Under the pieces are notes generated by a model. It saw only the letters and a list, made by a program, of their open reading frames with translations, made no database searches and was not told the origin of the DNA. A DNA stretch of 41,614 bases, taken from assembly GCA_021324435.1 (NCBI GenBank), contig JAJPIZ010000022.1, positions 1 to 41,614 of the forward strand, read 5' to 3'. This DNA comes from Anaerolineae bacterium. Its GTDB lineage: Bacteria; Chloroflexota; Anaerolineae; Anaerolineales; Villigracilaceae. Shown piece by piece: positions 31,112-39,010 of the stretch. A program made the position numbers and the translations under genes. Every line of letters begins with the position of its first letter. Position 1 is the first letter of the stretch.

Positions 31112-32755
31112 TTATTTCCAATCAATTCTTGAGATCAGCCCATCGCCTGTGATTTGATAGGCCTGACCATTTCCGCTATCCACCAACCATAAATTACCTT
31201 GATAAATGATGGCGAGAAAATCGCCGCTTTGGCCTTGAATGGGTTGCGGCGCCCAGACCGGAGTCTGCGGTTCGATGCCGGTTGAATCCGCAGAGGGGAA
31301 GATGACGCGCCGGTTCGAGCCGTCGCGGTCCATGACGATCAGGCGATAGCGGCTGGTTTCGCTTTGATCGGGGAAGATGGCTTGCAGGTACGCGACTTGA
31401 TAAGCTCGTTCCTGACCGTTCTGGCGAACGGGTGATGCAGATGGATAAGCAAACATGCCGACTTGCTGAGTCAGATCAACGGTCGAGTCGTTCGAAAGCG
31501 AGGCCGCTTCGAGGTCGAAGTAAGGAGACTCTTCGTCCGTCACTGGCGCGGACGCGGGCGCGTGATCCACAAAATAAAGCGTCTTGCCATCGCCGCCCCA
31601 GCTGATTCCGGGAATCCAGGCCCAGTCGCTGTGAGTTTGCAGGGGCGTGATGTCGAGGAGAGGCGCGAGATAACCTCCATCTTGACTCACCAGTCCAATA
31701 CTATCGGGCCGCGCGTAGGCGAGTCGGCCATCCGGTGAAAACGCGAACGACATGCCCCACCATCCGTATACGCCGCCGCTGTTGGCTTCGAGAATCTTTT
31801 GCGGCTGTCCGCCGATGCTGACTTTATAGAGGTCATTGTTGGCCTGCCAGCCGGGCGCGGTGCCACGTGGTTCCACGGTTGAATATGCTACCGTGTATGG
31901 CGCATTTGGAATCCATGCCGCGAAATGAACCACGTTTTTTGCATTGAGCCATTTTGGATTCGGATCAGCCGACTTAGTGCTGACGGCCCAAAGCGTATTG
32001 ATTTCCTGATCCGCAGGCTTCTTCGATTTACGCGTGTAAAGCACATACCCGCCATCCGGCGAGAGTGCGAAGATGCGCCCGTCGAGGTCGCCAGTGTTGA
32101 CCAGCAAACGGCGATTGGCTGTAGATGTGTCCATGATCCACGCGTTGCCGCCCGCGAGATACGCAATTTTTCCGGGGATGGGAAGCGGCGCAAACGAGGC
32201 TTGCGCGCCGACCATCATGATCTCGGCCACCGCCTCTTGCAGGACGACAGTCTTTACCACCGTTTTACTGGCTTCGACTCCGTCCTCGAGGATGATTCGA
32301 TAGGTCACTTCCTGCTGGCCGGTGACGCCGGCTTGCACCAGTCGTTGTTGCCCTTCGGGAAGCGACTCATTGCGGACGACTTGCCGATCAAACGGAAGCG
32401 TTTGAGTCTCCGTCTCGAATTTCTCCTGCACGCGCGTCAACTTGATCGAATCGCCGTCGCTGAGCACGGTGTAAAACGGCGGCTCGGATTTGTCGAGGTC
32501 TCCCGGCGCGAGGCCTGCCTGTTGCAGAGCTTGAGTTACTGTGCTTCCCGCCGGAACGCTGACTTGTTGAGTCTTGCCATCGGCGGTGATGGTCACATTG
32601 ATTTGTGAGCGATTGGTTTGTGAAAGTTCGCAACTGGAAAGCAAAGTTGCAACCATTAGCAAAATCGAATATACGAGATTGCTCACCTGCACTGCACCGT
32701 ACGCAATGCGGTGCAAGTGTCGTCGCTTCGCTGCTCGCACTGACATGCTTGCCAC
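31112..32755 (-). CDS. Lipoprotein with ubiquitin-like, G5 and beta-propeller domains
   Basis: Up to 547 residues. A hydrophobic segment ends in the lipobox LSS-C (about residue 42). Residues 50-110 resemble the ubiquitin-like DUF348 domain (ADGKTQQVSVPAGSTVTQAL). Residues about 110-185 resemble a G5 domain (TQTLPFDRQVVRNESLPEGQ). The rest, from about 200, shows TolB/WD40-like propeller blades (RIFALSPDGGYVLYTRKS and FSPDGRLAYARPD). DUF348-G5 pairs normally sit on cell-wall enzymes. GTG at 32755 has AGGGCGG upstream; GTG 32686 is an alternative, since the first 23 codons overlap repeat-like DNA. Confidence 0.7.
   Translation of the reverse strand: MASMSVRAAKRRHLHRIAYGAVQVSNLVYSILLMVATLLSSCELSQTNRSQINVTITADGKTQQVSVPAGSTVTQALQQAGLAPGDLDKSEPPFYTVLSDGDSIKLTRVQEKFETETQTLPFDRQVVRNESLPEGQQRLVQAGVTGQQEVTYRIILEDGVEASKTVVKTVVLQEAVAEIMMVGAQASFAPLPIPGKIAYLAGGNAWIMDTSTANRRLLVNTGDLDGRIFALSPDGGYVLYTRKSKKPADQEINTLWAVSTKSADPNPKWLNAKNVVHFAAWIPNAPYTVAYSTVEPRGTAPGWQANNDLYKVSIGGQPQKILEANSGGVYGWWGMSFAFSPDGRLAYARPDSIGLVSQDGGYLAPLLDITPLQTHSDWAWIPGISWGGDGKTLYFVDHAPASAPVTDEESPYFDLEAASLSNDSTVDLTQQVGMFAYPSASPVRQNGQERAYQVAYLQAIFPDQSETSRYRLIVMDRDGSNRRVIFPSADSTGIEPQTPVWAPQPIQGQSGDFLAIIYQGNLWLVDSGNGQAYQITGDGLISRIDWK
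32693..32715. repeat. Short palindrome at the 5' end of the lipoprotein gene
   Basis: TGCACCG at 32693-32699 pairs perfectly with CGGTGCA at 32709-32715 around a 9-nt loop. The neighbouring GTCGTCGCTTCGCTGCTCGC stretch resembles common intergenic repeat sequence. It covers the first codons of the long form of the G5 lipoprotein, which puts that start in doubt. Confidence 0.5.
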
Positions 32756-32769
32756 TGGTATAATCCGCC

Positions 32770-33333
32770 CTACTTGATGCGCCCGCTGACCGTCATCACG
32801 CCGTCAGCGATGGAAATGGTCTCTAAACGGAAGCCGGTTGCGACGGGTCCGAGCGAGCCGGTGAACGCTTCCCCGATCATGACGCTGACGGCGTCATTCA
32901 ATCCCTTTGGCGCGGGAAGCGGGCCAAAATCCTGTTGAGTGATCGCGATCTTGGGCTGGCCGTTTTCATCCACACTGACTTTCATCGTGATGCTGACATT
33001 GGCCGTAAGCATTCCACTCTGTGCCTTGCCGAAAACCTGCATTTGCCCGTCGCGCAATAACACTTGCGGGTCCGTGATAAGCGGTTTATCCTGCGACTCA
33101 AGTTTGAATGCCAGATACGAAGTCAATTGAGTCTCGGTGATTTGCAGAGTCACAGAACCGGTTTGTGCTCCAGTCTCGGCGGCTTGTTTCATTTGATCTT
33201 GCAAACTTTGCACCGCTTCGGTAGAAACTGGAATCGGCGGGTCCGGTAAATCCGGTCCGCCGACAAAAACGGAACAGGCCAGCGTCGCGGCGGCGAGTGC
33301 AGTCAAAGCAATTAAGAATTTATTCTTCATCAT
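32770..33333 (-). CDS. Small lipoprotein of unknown function
   Basis: A 187-residue protein with a clear lipoprotein signal: a basic start MMKNK, a hydrophobic stretch, and the lipobox LA-C at about residue 20. The mature part has VTLQITETQLTSYLAFKLE, LLRDGQMQVFGKAQSG and a final VMTVSGRIK. The layout recalls YpmS/DUF2140-like or other lipid-binding beta-rich domains, but I am not sure. It lies directly upstream of the G5 lipoprotein gene and diverges from scpB. Confidence 0.7.
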   Translation of the reverse strand: MMKNKFLIALTALAAATLACSVFVGGPDLPDPPIPVSTEAVQSLQDQMKQAAETGAQTGSVTLQITETQLTSYLAFKLESQDKPLITDPQVLLRDGQMQVFGKAQSGMLTANVSITMKVSVDENGQPKIAITQQDFGPLPAPKGLNDAVSVMIGEAFTGSLGPVATGFRLETISIADGVMTVSGRIK

Positions 33334-33370
33334 TTATCTCTCAAGAGAATTGAACGGGAGTTATTATAGC

Positions 33371-33928
33371 ATGAGCGAAAACGAAACCAACGATCTGCCG
33401 CTTTCAGTGCAAGTGGAGGGATTGCTTTTTGTCGCGGCGGAACCTGTGACGCCCGCGCATCTGGCCGAGGCATTGGAGGTGGCGCCTTCGCTGGTGGAGG
33501 CCGCGCTCAAGGAATTGGACGCTTCACTCCAGACCCGCGGCCTGCGACTCCAGCGACATGCCGGGCGCGTACAATTGACCACCGCGCCGCAACTTGCCTC
33601 GACGATAGAACGGTTCCTTGGTCTCGAAGCCACGACTCACCTCAGCCGCGCCGCGCTCGAGACGTTGGCGATCATCGCTTATCAACAACCCGTCACACAT
33701 CCGCAAATTGACTCGATCCGCGGCGTCAACTCGGACAGCATGTTGAAGGGTCTGTTGAACAAAGGCTTGATCATCGAATCGGGTCGCGCCGAGGGACCTG
33801 GCCGCCCGATTCTTTATTCCACTTCCCCCGAATTCTTACAGCATTTTGGGATCAACTCCATCACCGAACTGCCGCCGGTTGAGACTGCGGAGGAAGACAA
33901 CAATCACGATGAGATGTTGAAGGGGTAA
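33371..33928 (+). CDS. scpB: Segregation and condensation protein B
   Basis: A 185-residue ScpB with two winged-helix domains. Family traits are LPLSVQVEGLLFVAAEPVTPAHLAEAL and LRLQRHAGRVQLTT. LSRAALETLAIIAYQQPVTHPQIDSIRGVNSD is the strongest block. ScpB dimers bind the ScpA kleisin in the SMC condensin complex that compacts the chromosome. ATG 33371 follows GGGAG by 10 nt; an upstream TTG is less likely. scpA, often the preceding gene, is absent, and the lipoprotein gene lies there instead. Confidence 0.93.
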   Translation: MSENETNDLPLSVQVEGLLFVAAEPVTPAHLAEALEVAPSLVEAALKELDASLQTRGLRLQRHAGRVQLTTAPQLASTIERFLGLEATTHLSRAALETLAIIAYQQPVTHPQIDSIRGVNSDSMLKGLLNKGLIIESGRAEGPGRPILYSTSPEFLQHFGINSITELPPVETAEEDNNHDEMLKG

Positions 33929-33936
33929 TTAGCAGA

Positions 33937-33971
33937 GTCCCGAATTCAACTGAATTCGGGACCTTGATTTT
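33937..33971 (+). terminator. Intrinsic-terminator-like hairpin after scpB
   Basis: A perfect 12-bp stem pairs 33937-33948 (GTCCCGAATTCA) with 33951-33962 (TGAATTCGGGAC), closing on a 2-nt gap, in practice a 4-nt AACT loop. CTTGATTTT follows. It begins 8 nt after the scpB stop and separates scpB from the converging membrane-protein gene. Confidence 0.65.
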
Positions 33972-33980
33972 GGGCAAAAA

Positions 33981-34601
33981 TCATTCTCCATTAGACTGCT
34001 TTTGTAGAGTTGTTGTCAATCTCCAGGCAACAGGAATCTGCCAAAACCAAAAAGCAAGGAATGCGGGAATTGCAGACGCAAAATAGCTGCCAACAACGCT
34101 GTTGTCCGAGTTGAAATAATTCCATAGATATAATAATCCGTAAAAGATGATGATATAGAAAGGGACGCCAGTCATGGCTCCACTGATTGATGTTATTAAC
34201 TCGTCTCGAAACCTCATGGCTGTTCTTGAGAGAACTTTGGTGAGCACGGCAAGCGCAACTGCGCCAAACGCACCAGCCAGCATACCTCCTCTGAATGAGT
34301 TGTTAAAGAGGCCATAATCTCCACCAAGACCGCCGGTTTGAAGGAAGATTACTGCGGTCACAACATAAATGGCTCTGGAGGAAAAGGCATAGGCAATACG
34401 AAGTATTCCGCGCACATTGACCATCGAGAACATAAGACCAAAGATCGCTCCTTGAAGCCAAAACCGCCAATCTTCAATGATTGACATTGAATCTGTATAC
34501 TTTTGGAAGTTTGCGACTATGGGAGCAAAGAGCAATCCGCAAACGATCGCAGAGATGGTACATAGGATTATTGTTTTAGCGGTTTGCGAAAGTGGTGGCA
34601 T
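33981..34601 (-). CDS. Polytopic membrane protein of unknown function
   Basis: A 206-residue protein with about five hydrophobic segments (IILCTISAIVCGLLFAPIV, then WLQGAIFGLMFSMV, IYVVTAVIFLQTGGL, LAGAFGAVALAVLT, and a C-terminal pair). I do not recognise a family. It has Gly-rich turns between helices and a short basic C-terminus. AAGGAAG lies 6 nt ahead of the ATG. A large hairpin separates it from the hydrolase gene upstream on the same strand. Confidence 0.65.
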   Translation of the reverse strand: MPPLSQTAKTIILCTISAIVCGLLFAPIVANFQKYTDSMSIIEDWRFWLQGAIFGLMFSMVNVRGILRIAYAFSSRAIYVVTAVIFLQTGGLGGDYGLFNNSFRGGMLAGAFGAVALAVLTKVLSRTAMRFRDELITSISGAMTGVPFYIIIFYGLLYLWNYFNSDNSVVGSYFASAIPAFLAFWFWQIPVAWRLTTTLQKQSNGE

Positions 34602-34620
34602 TTCAGTCTTCCTTTTGGGG

Positions 34621-34662
34621 TAGTGGTGCTTGCATATTCATTGAGATGCGCAAGCACCACTA
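34621..34662. repeat. Perfect 13-bp inverted repeat between two minus-strand genes
   Basis: TAGTGGTGCTTGC at 34621-34633 is exactly inverted at 34650-34662, with a 16-nt loop. It lies between the alpha/beta hydrolase stop and the ribosome binding site of the membrane-protein gene, both on the minus strand. No U-run follows in the direction of transcription, so it may stabilise RNA or act as an operator rather than terminate. Confidence 0.7.
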
Positions 34663-34684
34663 GAATTGATTTGAAGTGCGAATT

Positions 34685-35647
34685 CTATTTTAATGCTTGC
34701 TGAAAGAACCCAACCAGCCTTTGCTCGTATTCATCGGGATAGACAAAGACACTGCCCACGTGACCGACATTATCTGGAATCCAGGTAGTCAGGTTCGCGC
34801 CGGTTTGCAGGGCAAGCGACGCCAATTCGCGTGTCTGGTTGACGCTGATGCGGGTGTCTCCCGTCCCATGGACAATATAAAGTGGGCGGTTGTTGTCGTT
34901 ATAAATTGCTTCTGTGGGGCTGTGCGCGAGCAGGTCGTCGCCGGTCATCACGCGGTTCATGATTACCGCCGGCATCGTTAGGAAGGTCGGATAATTATTC
35001 CTGGCTAACTCGGCATTCATGATCTCTGGAAGATTCGCAAAAGGCGAGTCTACAAAGGCCGCCGCGACACGTGGTTCCTCGCCAAAGGCGTCGAGGGTCG
35101 TCCCGCCGCCAAGCGATACGCCATACAGTCCGATGCGATCCGGTGAGTATCCCTTCACATTTTCCAACCAGTCCCATGCCCCGAGTACATCCAGATACTC
35201 CTTGTTGCCAACACTGGTGCGCCCGTTGTCACGGTCGGAATCCCCGTGGTTGCGCAGGTCATACATCAGGACATTGAAGCCATTATGGACCAGCATGCCA
35301 GCCGGGACGAGGACATTCGATGACCTTTTGCTGTCGCCCAATCCGTGCGTGATAATCACCACGGGGGCACCAGGATTTACCTCCATATACCAGCCCGACA
35401 AATGGATGCCCGCCTGGCGGCTTGGAAAGCTCACCGTTTGATACGACGACATAAAATAGGGCGAGGGATCAAAATTTGCATATTCCTTGTAGGTAACCTT
35501 GAAGTTCACCGGGGTATTATCTGCCATGGTGGCGTCTGCCGCGGGGATTTTGGTTAGACGATCATAAACTACATAGCCGCCTACAAAGTAACCGAGCACC
35601 GCGATAAGCGCGAGGGTTAGAGCGGCAATCTTGAGATTCTTCTTCAT
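34685..35647 (-). CDS. Membrane-anchored alpha/beta hydrolase
   Basis: A 320-residue serine hydrolase. An N-terminal helix (residues 7-28) would anchor it, leaving the catalytic domain outside. HGLGD at 101-105 forms the oxyanion region. The nucleophile is S178 in GVSLGG, with D264 (GTGDTRI) and H296 (GHVGS) completing the triad. It resembles YqkD/BAAT-type esterases of unknown substrate. AAAGGA lies 9 nt before the ATG. Confidence 0.85.
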   Translation of the reverse strand: MKKNLKIAALTLALIAVLGYFVGGYVVYDRLTKIPAADATMADNTPVNFKVTYKEYANFDPSPYFMSSYQTVSFPSRQAGIHLSGWYMEVNPGAPVVIITHGLGDSKRSSNVLVPAGMLVHNGFNVLMYDLRNHGDSDRDNGRTSVGNKEYLDVLGAWDWLENVKGYSPDRIGLYGVSLGGGTTLDAFGEEPRVAAAFVDSPFANLPEIMNAELARNNYPTFLTMPAVIMNRVMTGDDLLAHSPTEAIYNDNNRPLYIVHGTGDTRISVNQTRELASLALQTGANLTTWIPDNVGHVGSVFVYPDEYEQRLVGFFQQALK

Positions 35648-35682
35648 GGGATGTTGTCCTTTCTTGTGAAATGATTGTTTGA

Positions 35683-36319
35683 TTATTCGAGAACACTTTC
35701 CCGGGGAAAAGATGTATCCAATGCTTGCAGGATCACACCGCCTTGCTGTTTCAGGTATGGATCGCTCCCGATTTGCACAACCATTTCAAAGCCTGTCTTC
35801 GCCTGGTCTATTCGATTCGTTGCTCTGTAAATTTCCCCGTGGGCAAAGTAACCGCATAGGTGAAATCAGGTTTAAGCTTGAGCGCGGTTGTGAAATCAGA
35901 GATCGCCGAATCGTACTTTGCCTCCTTGAAGTAAGCCAAATCGTGGTTGTAATACGCGGTGGCATCGTTTTTCCCGGGTTGAAATTGTATTGCCCTGTCG
36001 TAGTCTTCATGGCTAGGAGATGATTATCCTTCAAATCGTAAGCAAGTCCCCGGCGCATATACACGATCAAGTTGTTTGAATCAAGGTTAATCACTTTGTT
36101 GTAATTTGCAATTGCCAATTCCGCGTTGTTAGTTCCGTAGTATACCTGCCCTTGCTGGTCATAATAGGCGCTGAGGAAGGGGGCGTCCCAAATAAACCAT
36201 AAGACCACGAGCAATGCTCCGAGTAACACTGTCGCGCCGGTGGCCAAGGCAAAACACGAAGTTGTGCCTGCACTTTTCTCTTCTGCCGGTTTTGCGTTTG
36301 TTGCAGTCTGCTGATTCAT
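35683..36319 (-). pseudogene. Membrane-anchored TPR protein disrupted by two frameshifts
   Basis: The first frame opens MNQQTATNAKPAEE, has a membrane helix (about residues 27-45) and a TPR unit (ELAIANYNKVINLDSNNLIVYMRRGLAYDLK in part). Near 36010 the TPR pattern moves to the next frame, reading EDYDRAIQFQPGKNDATAYY and YDSAISDFTTALKLKP. Near 35860 it moves again, reading AHGEIYRATNRIDQAKTGFEMV and ending at TAA 35683-35685. Each shift equals one missing base; restoring both gives an intact 212-residue protein. The gene may be decayed, or the two single-base losses may be sequence errors. Confidence 0.8.
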
Positions 36320-36411
36320 TCCGTTTTCTTTCCGAGATCTTGTCGAAATTTATTCTATAAAATCAGCATATATATTGTACAGATTCGATCTTTGCATACA
36401 AAGGCACGCCG

Positions 36412-38091
36412 TCACGGCTTTTCCTTTGCGACGAGTTCGCGCCGCAGGATCTTGCCGACGTTGGACTTGGGAAGGCTCTCGCGAAATTCCACAAACTTTG
36501 GTATTTTATACGCGGCTAATTTCTTGCGGCAGTAATCCTGCAGTTCGACATCTGTCAGTTGGTGCCCCGGGGTTAACACCACCCAGGCTTTAACTGCCTC
36601 TACTGTCTGAACATCTGGAATGCCGCCAACACACACCTCGGCTACGGCGGGGTGTGTGGCAATCACTTCCTCCACATCGCGCGGCCAGACTTGAAATCCG
36701 CTCGGTTTAATCAGGTCCTTCTTGCGATCCACGATGAATACATACCCATCCTCATCCTGATAGCCGATGTCACCGGTATAGAGCCAGCCATTTCGCAACA
36801 TCTTGGCGGTCTCCTCGGGCTTATTCCAGTAGCCGTCCATGACTTGAGGGGCGCGCAAAAGAATCTCGCCCACCTCACCCGGCTTGAGGTCACCTTGACC
36901 GGTATCCACATCCGTAATACGGACTTGAACATCCGGCAACGGAATGCCAATCGAACCAGCTTTGTACGCTCCAAACACCGGCGACATGGTGGCGCCCAGC
37001 ATGGATTCGGTCATGGCATAGGCTTCGATGATTTTACCTCCGGTCACGGCCTCAAAGCGCTGCTTGGTCTCGGCCAGGAGCGAGGACGCCCCGGAGATGC
37101 AAAGCTTCAGCGAAGTCAAATCTGCGCGTCCAGCCTTGACTTTGGGATGATTCAGCAAAGCATTGAAAAGTGTCGGTACTCCCGGCAAAAAGGCAGGCCT
37201 GATCTTCTCGATTGTCGTGATTAGGTGATTTAGGTCACGAGGGTCGGGTATCAGACAGAGCCGATTATGGCCGACTAGGGCCGTTGCAAACACCCCAATC
37301 AATCCATAGGCATGGAAGAGGGGCATGTTGACCATGATGGCATCCTCCCAATCTATGAGCAGATTTCCAAACCAGCTGCGGATTTGCATTCCTGCCATCA
37401 GTAGGGATTGATGCGTTCCCAGCGCTGCTTTCGGCGTGCCCGTCGTGCCGCCGGAAAAGAGTAGGATGGCCGGGTCGGACGGTTTGACCTTGCGCGAACG
37501 GGCATCCATCCATCTGTATTTTTTCATCAGATCAACCATCTTCGAATCGGCGCTTTGGATTTTGACCCGGTGTCCGCCTTTCTGCTCTTTCAACAAAGAG
37601 AAAAGTATTTTCTTTGCAGGGGGCAGGAACTCTTTGATGTTCGTGACAATGATATGGCGGACTCCGTTTTGGTTCTGAATGGATTTGAGCTTCTTGTAGA
37701 AAGGTGTGAGGACCACAACGGTTTTTGCGCCGCTCTCATGCAGTGCGTGCGCAAGTTCGCGTTCTGTATAGAGAGGGTTGAGTGGTACGACTATGCCACC
37801 CGCCTTCCATGTTCCGAGGATGGCAATGACCATCTGAGGCGTATTAGGCAGGAGCAGCGCGACGCGTTCGCCCGGAATCAAGCCGTCCTGAATTAGTGCG
37901 AAGGCAAAGGCGTTGCTCAATTGGTCCAATTTGCTGTTTGAAATGCTTCTGCCTTCAAATAACAGGGCTGTCTGATTTGGTCGCTGGCTGGCGGACTCGA
38001 AGAATATATCGACCAGTGTTCGCTGCGGGTAGGGCGTCAGTGTATGCGGCACGCCGCGATCGTAGTTCTTGAACCAAGATACATTATTCAT
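36412..38091 (-). CDS. Long-chain acyl-CoA ligase (FadD-like)
   Basis: A 559-residue AMP-binding enzyme that activates fatty acids to acyl-CoA through an acyl-adenylate. The phosphate-binding SGGTTGTPK lies at residues 213-221. The adenine-binding region has EAYAMTES, the hinge has GWLYTGDIGYQDEDGYVFIVDRKKD in part, and the catalytic lysine is about K547 in NVGKILRREL. The length is normal. AAAGGAAG lies 6 nt ahead of the ATG. It follows a glycosyltransferase gene on the same strand by 29 nt. Confidence 0.92.
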   Translation of the reverse strand: MNNVSWFKNYDRGVPHTLTPYPQRTLVDIFFESASQRPNQTALLFEGRSISNSKLDQLSNAFAFALIQDGLIPGERVALLLPNTPQMVIAILGTWKAGGIVVPLNPLYTERELAHALHESGAKTVVVLTPFYKKLKSIQNQNGVRHIIVTNIKEFLPPAKKILFSLLKEQKGGHRVKIQSADSKMVDLMKKYRWMDARSRKVKPSDPAILLFSGGTTGTPKAALGTHQSLLMAGMQIRSWFGNLLIDWEDAIMVNMPLFHAYGLIGVFATALVGHNRLCLIPDPRDLNHLITTIEKIRPAFLPGVPTLFNALLNHPKVKAGRADLTSLKLCISGASSLLAETKQRFEAVTGGKIIEAYAMTESMLGATMSPVFGAYKAGSIGIPLPDVQVRITDVDTGQGDLKPGEVGEILLRAPQVMDGYWNKPEETAKMLRNGWLYTGDIGYQDEDGYVFIVDRKKDLIKPSGFQVWPRDVEEVIATHPAVAEVCVGGIPDVQTVEAVKAWVVLTPGHQLTDVELQDYCRKKLAAYKIPKFVEFRESLPKSNVGKILRRELVAKEKP

Positions 38092-38120
38092 CGGACACTT
38101 CCTTTCCAGAATTAACTTCT

Positions 38121-38900
38121 CTAGAGTCTGGCGAACGCGCGGACTCTGCGCGCCATTCTCAGGACTTTGCGGGCAATCCGTCGGCGTACCGACAAGGGCC
38201 GATGCGCGCCAAATTCATATTCAAAGGGCAGGGAGCGAATGGGCTTGTTCAGAAGGATGTTTACCTCGCACCACAGGTATTTAAGTACGAGAACTCCCAA
38301 CCCCTCCTTCTCTATGCGCCGAAGTGAAACAGGGATGCGGACCTGGGTTAATATGCCAAACTTGCCATGTCGCGATGCGCGTTGGACATAATCATGATCT
38401 TCTGAAAGTTGGAGTGATTCGTCGAACCCGTTTATTTTTCGATGGAGCTCGCGATCAGCAAGTATGCAAAACCCCGGCGCACGAGGGGAGAAAGGCTTTA
38501 AGGCCCACATGCAGAAATTTGAGACTTCAATGATGATCTGGTCCGCCGCATTGCTGTTCAATGTATCCATGAAGCAAGTCGCCGCTCTGCAGTCCTGGCG
38601 TATAAATTCATCCAATGCGCGTTGGATGAAATCCGGCTCGGGCTGTACATCTGCATCTAAAAACAGCAGAATATCGCCTGTGGCGACCCTGGCTCCTGCA
38701 TTTCGTCCCGCGCCCGGCCGCCCGCCGGGTATGACCGTGACGTTGCGCGCTCTAGCCAGCGCAATCGTCCCGTCGGTGGAGCCAGCATCTGCGACAATGA
38801 TCTCGTCCGGCTGACGGGTCTGTTCACGCAGCGCACATAAAAGCTGAGGCAGATAGGTGGCCTCATTTAGGGTAGGAATGATGACACTGAGTCGTTTCAT
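38121..38900 (-). CDS. Family 2 glycosyltransferase
   Basis: A 259-residue GT-A enzyme. The N-terminal Rossmann-like core shows SVIIPTLNEATYLPQLL, VADAGSTDGT and the metal/sugar-nucleotide site DAD at 82-84 (LLFLDADVQPEPDF). A polar C-terminal part is not strongly hydrophobic, though EVSNFCMWALKPFS may touch membrane. The substrate is unknown; such proteins make surface glycans or glycolipids. AAAGGAG lies 6 nt before the ATG. It diverges from the large regulator gene. Confidence 0.88.
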   Translation of the reverse strand: MKRLSVIIPTLNEATYLPQLLCALREQTRQPDEIIVADAGSTDGTIALARARNVTVIPGGRPGAGRNAGARVATGDILLFLDADVQPEPDFIQRALDEFIRQDCRAATCFMDTLNSNAADQIIIEVSNFCMWALKPFSPRAPGFCILADRELHRKINGFDESLQLSEDHDYVQRASRHGKFGILTQVRIPVSLRRIEKEGLGVLVLKYLWCEVNILLNKPIRSLPFEYEFGAHRPLSVRRRIARKVLRMARRVRAFARL

Positions 38901-38961
38901 TTGATGCTCCTTTTGTTCAAATTCATTAAATCAGAGGAAGCCCATCCTCATAAGGATTTTT

Positions 38962-38990
38962 CCGATATAATCGCCGATATAAAAGGCGAT
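38962..38990. promoter_or_regulatory. Promoter/operator candidate before the XRE-NB-ARC regulator
   Basis: TATAAT at 38966-38971 is a good -10 box without a clear -35. It sits within a direct repeat, CCGATATAA at 38962-38970 and 38974-38982, and beside an inverted repeat, ATCGCC at 38970-38975 and GGCGAT at 38985-38990. The overlap of -10, direct repeat and inverted repeat suggests an operator, possibly for the XRE domain encoded 20 nt downstream. Confidence 0.5.
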
Positions 38991-39010
38991 AGCTGGTTTA
39001 AGGCGAATCT

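Noticed and set aside
31925..32608. 227-codon plus-strand frame opposite the G5 lipoprotein
   Set aside because: It is the complement of a multi-domain gene with clear folds, and its own translation has no recognisable features.
38324..38533. Plus-strand small frame inside the glycosyltransferase gene
   Set aside because: It is antisense to a conserved GT-A domain and has no start signals or motifs.
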